From contig CM042684.1 in the NCBI GenBank assembly GCA_023614405.1, positions 202,064,941 through 202,128,940 of the forward strand: a stretch of DNA of 64,000 nt, given 5' to 3'. Origin of the DNA: Avena insularis. Lineage: Eukaryota; Streptophyta; Magnoliopsida; Poales; Poaceae. This document shows positions 62,531 to 64,000 of this stretch, one piece after another. The translations under genes and the position numbers were made by a program. The first letter of the stretch is position 1. The number at the start of each line of letters is the position of its first letter. The notes under the pieces were generated by a model. That model saw nothing but the letters and a program-made list of their open reading frames with translations, did no database searches and had not been told where the DNA came from.

Positions 62531-64000
62531 AGGTGGATTGTGAAAAGAACACACATGCAATGACAACGCTAGATCTATATGTGGCATGTGAAAAGAATAC
62601 ACATGCAATGACTCTAGTCATTGTTAGTAACAAGAATACACATGCAATAACACTGGTGGATCCATGTGTGGTCTCTGAAGAGAACACACATTTCAATGAC
62701 ACCAGTGGATCCATATGTGGTATGTGAAAAAAACACACATGAAATGACTCTGGTTGTTGTTAGTAAAAAAGCACACAAGCAATGACACTGGTGGATCCAT
62801 AGGTTGATTGTGAAAAGAACACACATGCAATGACACTGGTGGATCCTTGTGTGGTCTCTGAAGAGAACACGCATTTCAATGACACTGGTGGATCCATATG
62901 TGGTACGTGACAAGAACAGTCATGAAATGACTCAAGTTGTTGTTAGTAAAAATAACACACATGCAATGACACTCGTGGATCCATAGGTAACACACATGCA
63001 ATGACACTGGTGGATCCATATGTGGTATGTGAAATGAACACACATGCAATGGCTCTGGTTGTTGTTAGTAAAAAGAACACACATGCAATGACACTGGTGG
63101 ATCCATATGTGGTATGTGAAAAGAACACACATTTTAATGACTCTGGTTGTTGTTAGTAAAAAGAACACCCATGCAATGACACTGGTGGATCCATAGGTGG
63201 ATCGTGAAAAGGGCACACGTGCAATGACACTGGTGGATCCATATGTGGTATGCGAAAAGAACACACATGCAATGACTCCAGTTGTTGTTAGTAAAAAGAA
63301 CACGCATGCAATGACACTGGTGGATCTATGTGTGGTCTCTGAAGAGAACACACATTTCAATGACATTGGTGGATCCATATGTGGTATGTGAAAAGAATAG
63401 TCATGAAATGACTCTAGTTGTTGTTAGTAAAAAGAACACACATGCAATGACACTGGTGGATCCATAGGTGGATTGTGAAAAGAACACATGCACAATGACT
63501 CTGGTTGTTGTTAGTAAAAAGAACACACATGCAATGACATCGGTGGTCCATGTGTGGTCTCTGAAGAAGAACACACATTTCAATGACTCTAGTTGTTGTT
63601 AGTAAAAGAACACATGCAATGACCTTTGGTGGATCCATGTGTGGTCTCTGAAGAGAACACACATGCAATGACTCTGGTTGTTGTTAGTAAAAAGAGCACA
63701 CATGCAATGACACTGGTGGATCCATATGTGGTATGTGAAAAGAACACACATGCAGTGACTCTGGTTGTTGTTAGTAAAAAGAAGACAAATGCAATGACAC
63801 TAGTGGATCCATAGGTGGATTGTGAAAAGAGCACACATGCAATGACACTAGTGGATCCATATGTGGTATGTGAAAAGAACTCACATGCAATGACTCTAGT
63901 TGTTGTTAGTAAAAAGAACACACATAGAATGACACTGGTGGATCCATGTGTGGTCTCTGAAGAGAACACACATGCAATGACTCTGGTTGTTGTTAGTAAA
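62531..64000 (+). repeat. More diverged block with returning alpha-G and punctuator units
   Basis: Units near 62,560-62,650 are unusually altered (ACAACGCTAGATCTATATG, GTGGCATGTG, AGTCATTGTTAGTAACAAG). Near 62,987-62,990 a gamma is truncated, CCATAGGTAACACAC. Alpha-G (63,050), GAACACCCATGC and punctuators (62915, 63396) reappear after an absence of many kilobases, resembling the first 11 kb. The window ends inside an alpha unit. Confidence 0.82.

Larger units (their letters stand above)
1..64000. repeat. Satellite DNA array filling the whole window (modular 39/48-bp units)
   Basis: The core AACACACATGCAATGAC recurs every 36-49 bp from first to last base, always on the plus strand. That is about 1,450 units, estimated as 64,000 divided by a mean near 44 bp. 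Each core is followed by one of a few tails. Hand counts of consensus units give about 36% GC for the 39-bp unit and 42% for the 48-bp unit. No stretch of even 100 bp falls outside the pattern, so nothing here is unique intergenic sequence and no gene, RNA gene or transposon could be supported. Arrays like this are typical of centromeric, pericentromeric or subtelomeric heterochromatin, but the sequence alone does not say which. I do not recognise the family. Confidence 0.97.

Noticed and set aside
1..64000. CRISPR array (conserved core with variable tails)
   Set aside because: Tails fall into a few recurring classes and are not unique spacers; there is no leader or cas gene, and units continue for 64 kb.
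1..64000. CENP-B box
   Set aside because: No match to the TTCG....A..CGGG pattern was seen; the nearest, TTCGATGACACTGG, lacks the needed A and CGGG.
1..64000. G-quadruplex or telomere repeat
   Set aside because: GGG runs are essentially absent and no TTAGGG-type array occurs; GTTGTTGTTAGT only superficially resembles telomeric sequence.
1..64000. AGAACA (steroid receptor half-site), TGACTCA (AP-1-like) and ATGCAAT (C/EBP-ATF-like) motifs as regulatory sites
   Set aside because: They are short motifs that lie in the repeat core or occasional variants; repetition alone gives their number and no paired or spaced full site was found.
1..64000. tRNA, rRNA or other RNA gene
   Set aside because: No cloverleaf-like, A/B-box or conserved rRNA sequence was seen outside the repeat pattern.

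Overview
The whole 64 kb window is one uninterrupted tandem-repeat (satellite) array. Every unit lies in the same orientation, and both window edges cut through a unit, so the array continues past each side. I see no protein-coding gene, RNA gene, transposable element, unique-sequence island or inversion. The organism is eukaryotic by the nature of the sequence (tens of kilobases of homogenised satellite with higher-order structure). I do not recognise the family and cannot name a taxon. Recurrent CpG to TpG/CpA subtype pairs would fit a genome with CpG methylation.

The array is modular. Each unit opens with a conserved core of about 22 bp (AAAA-GAACACACATGCAATGAC) followed by one of a few tails. 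The alpha tail (17 bp, TCTGGTTGTTGTTAGTA) gives a 39-bp unit. Three 26-bp tails give 48-bp units and share ACTGGTGGATCCAT: beta (then ATGTGGTATGTG), gamma (then AGGTGGATTGTG) and delta (then GTGTGGTCTCTG or ..CTCTA). The units combine into 87-bp (48+39), 135-bp (48+48+39) and 222-bp (gamma-beta-alpha-beta-alpha) modules. Rarer forms are a 36-bp deletion unit, a +1 unit (CATTTCAATGAC in place of CATGCAATGAC), a -1 unit (GGACACAAGC core) and a punctuating unit with the inverted repeat AGTCAT-gaa-ATGACT. Delta junctions carry a near-perfect 13-bp dyad.

Above this lies a patchwork of higher-order duplications whose period changes along the window. From left to right: 1.855 kb (1-2.9 kb), 1.27 kb (7.7-9.9 kb), 0.81 kb (11.0-12.6 kb), 1.05 and 2.6 kb (15-20 kb), 2.4 kb (20.3-23.6 kb), 0.66 kb (24.7-26.0 kb), 4.56-4.60 kb (25.7-34.9 kb), 0.35 kb (35.1-35.8 kb), 0.26 kb (36.6-37.2 kb), 4.19 kb (39.45-47.8 kb), 0.78 kb (47.0-48.5 kb), 1.27 kb (49.1-51.6 kb), 3.58 kb (50.4-57.2 kb) and 2.4 kb (56.6-60.8 kb). 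Diagnostic variants are confined to particular stretches, as expected from local unequal exchange or amplification.

Long open frames, mostly on the minus strand (up to 522 codons at 54801-56369), are by-products of unit lengths divisible by three with two stop-free antisense frames. I do not call them genes. Several patches carry clustered small indels with a recurring CCTTTGG-for-CACTGG signature while a paralogous copy of the same block is clean. They may be assembly or base-calling artefacts, or real decay.
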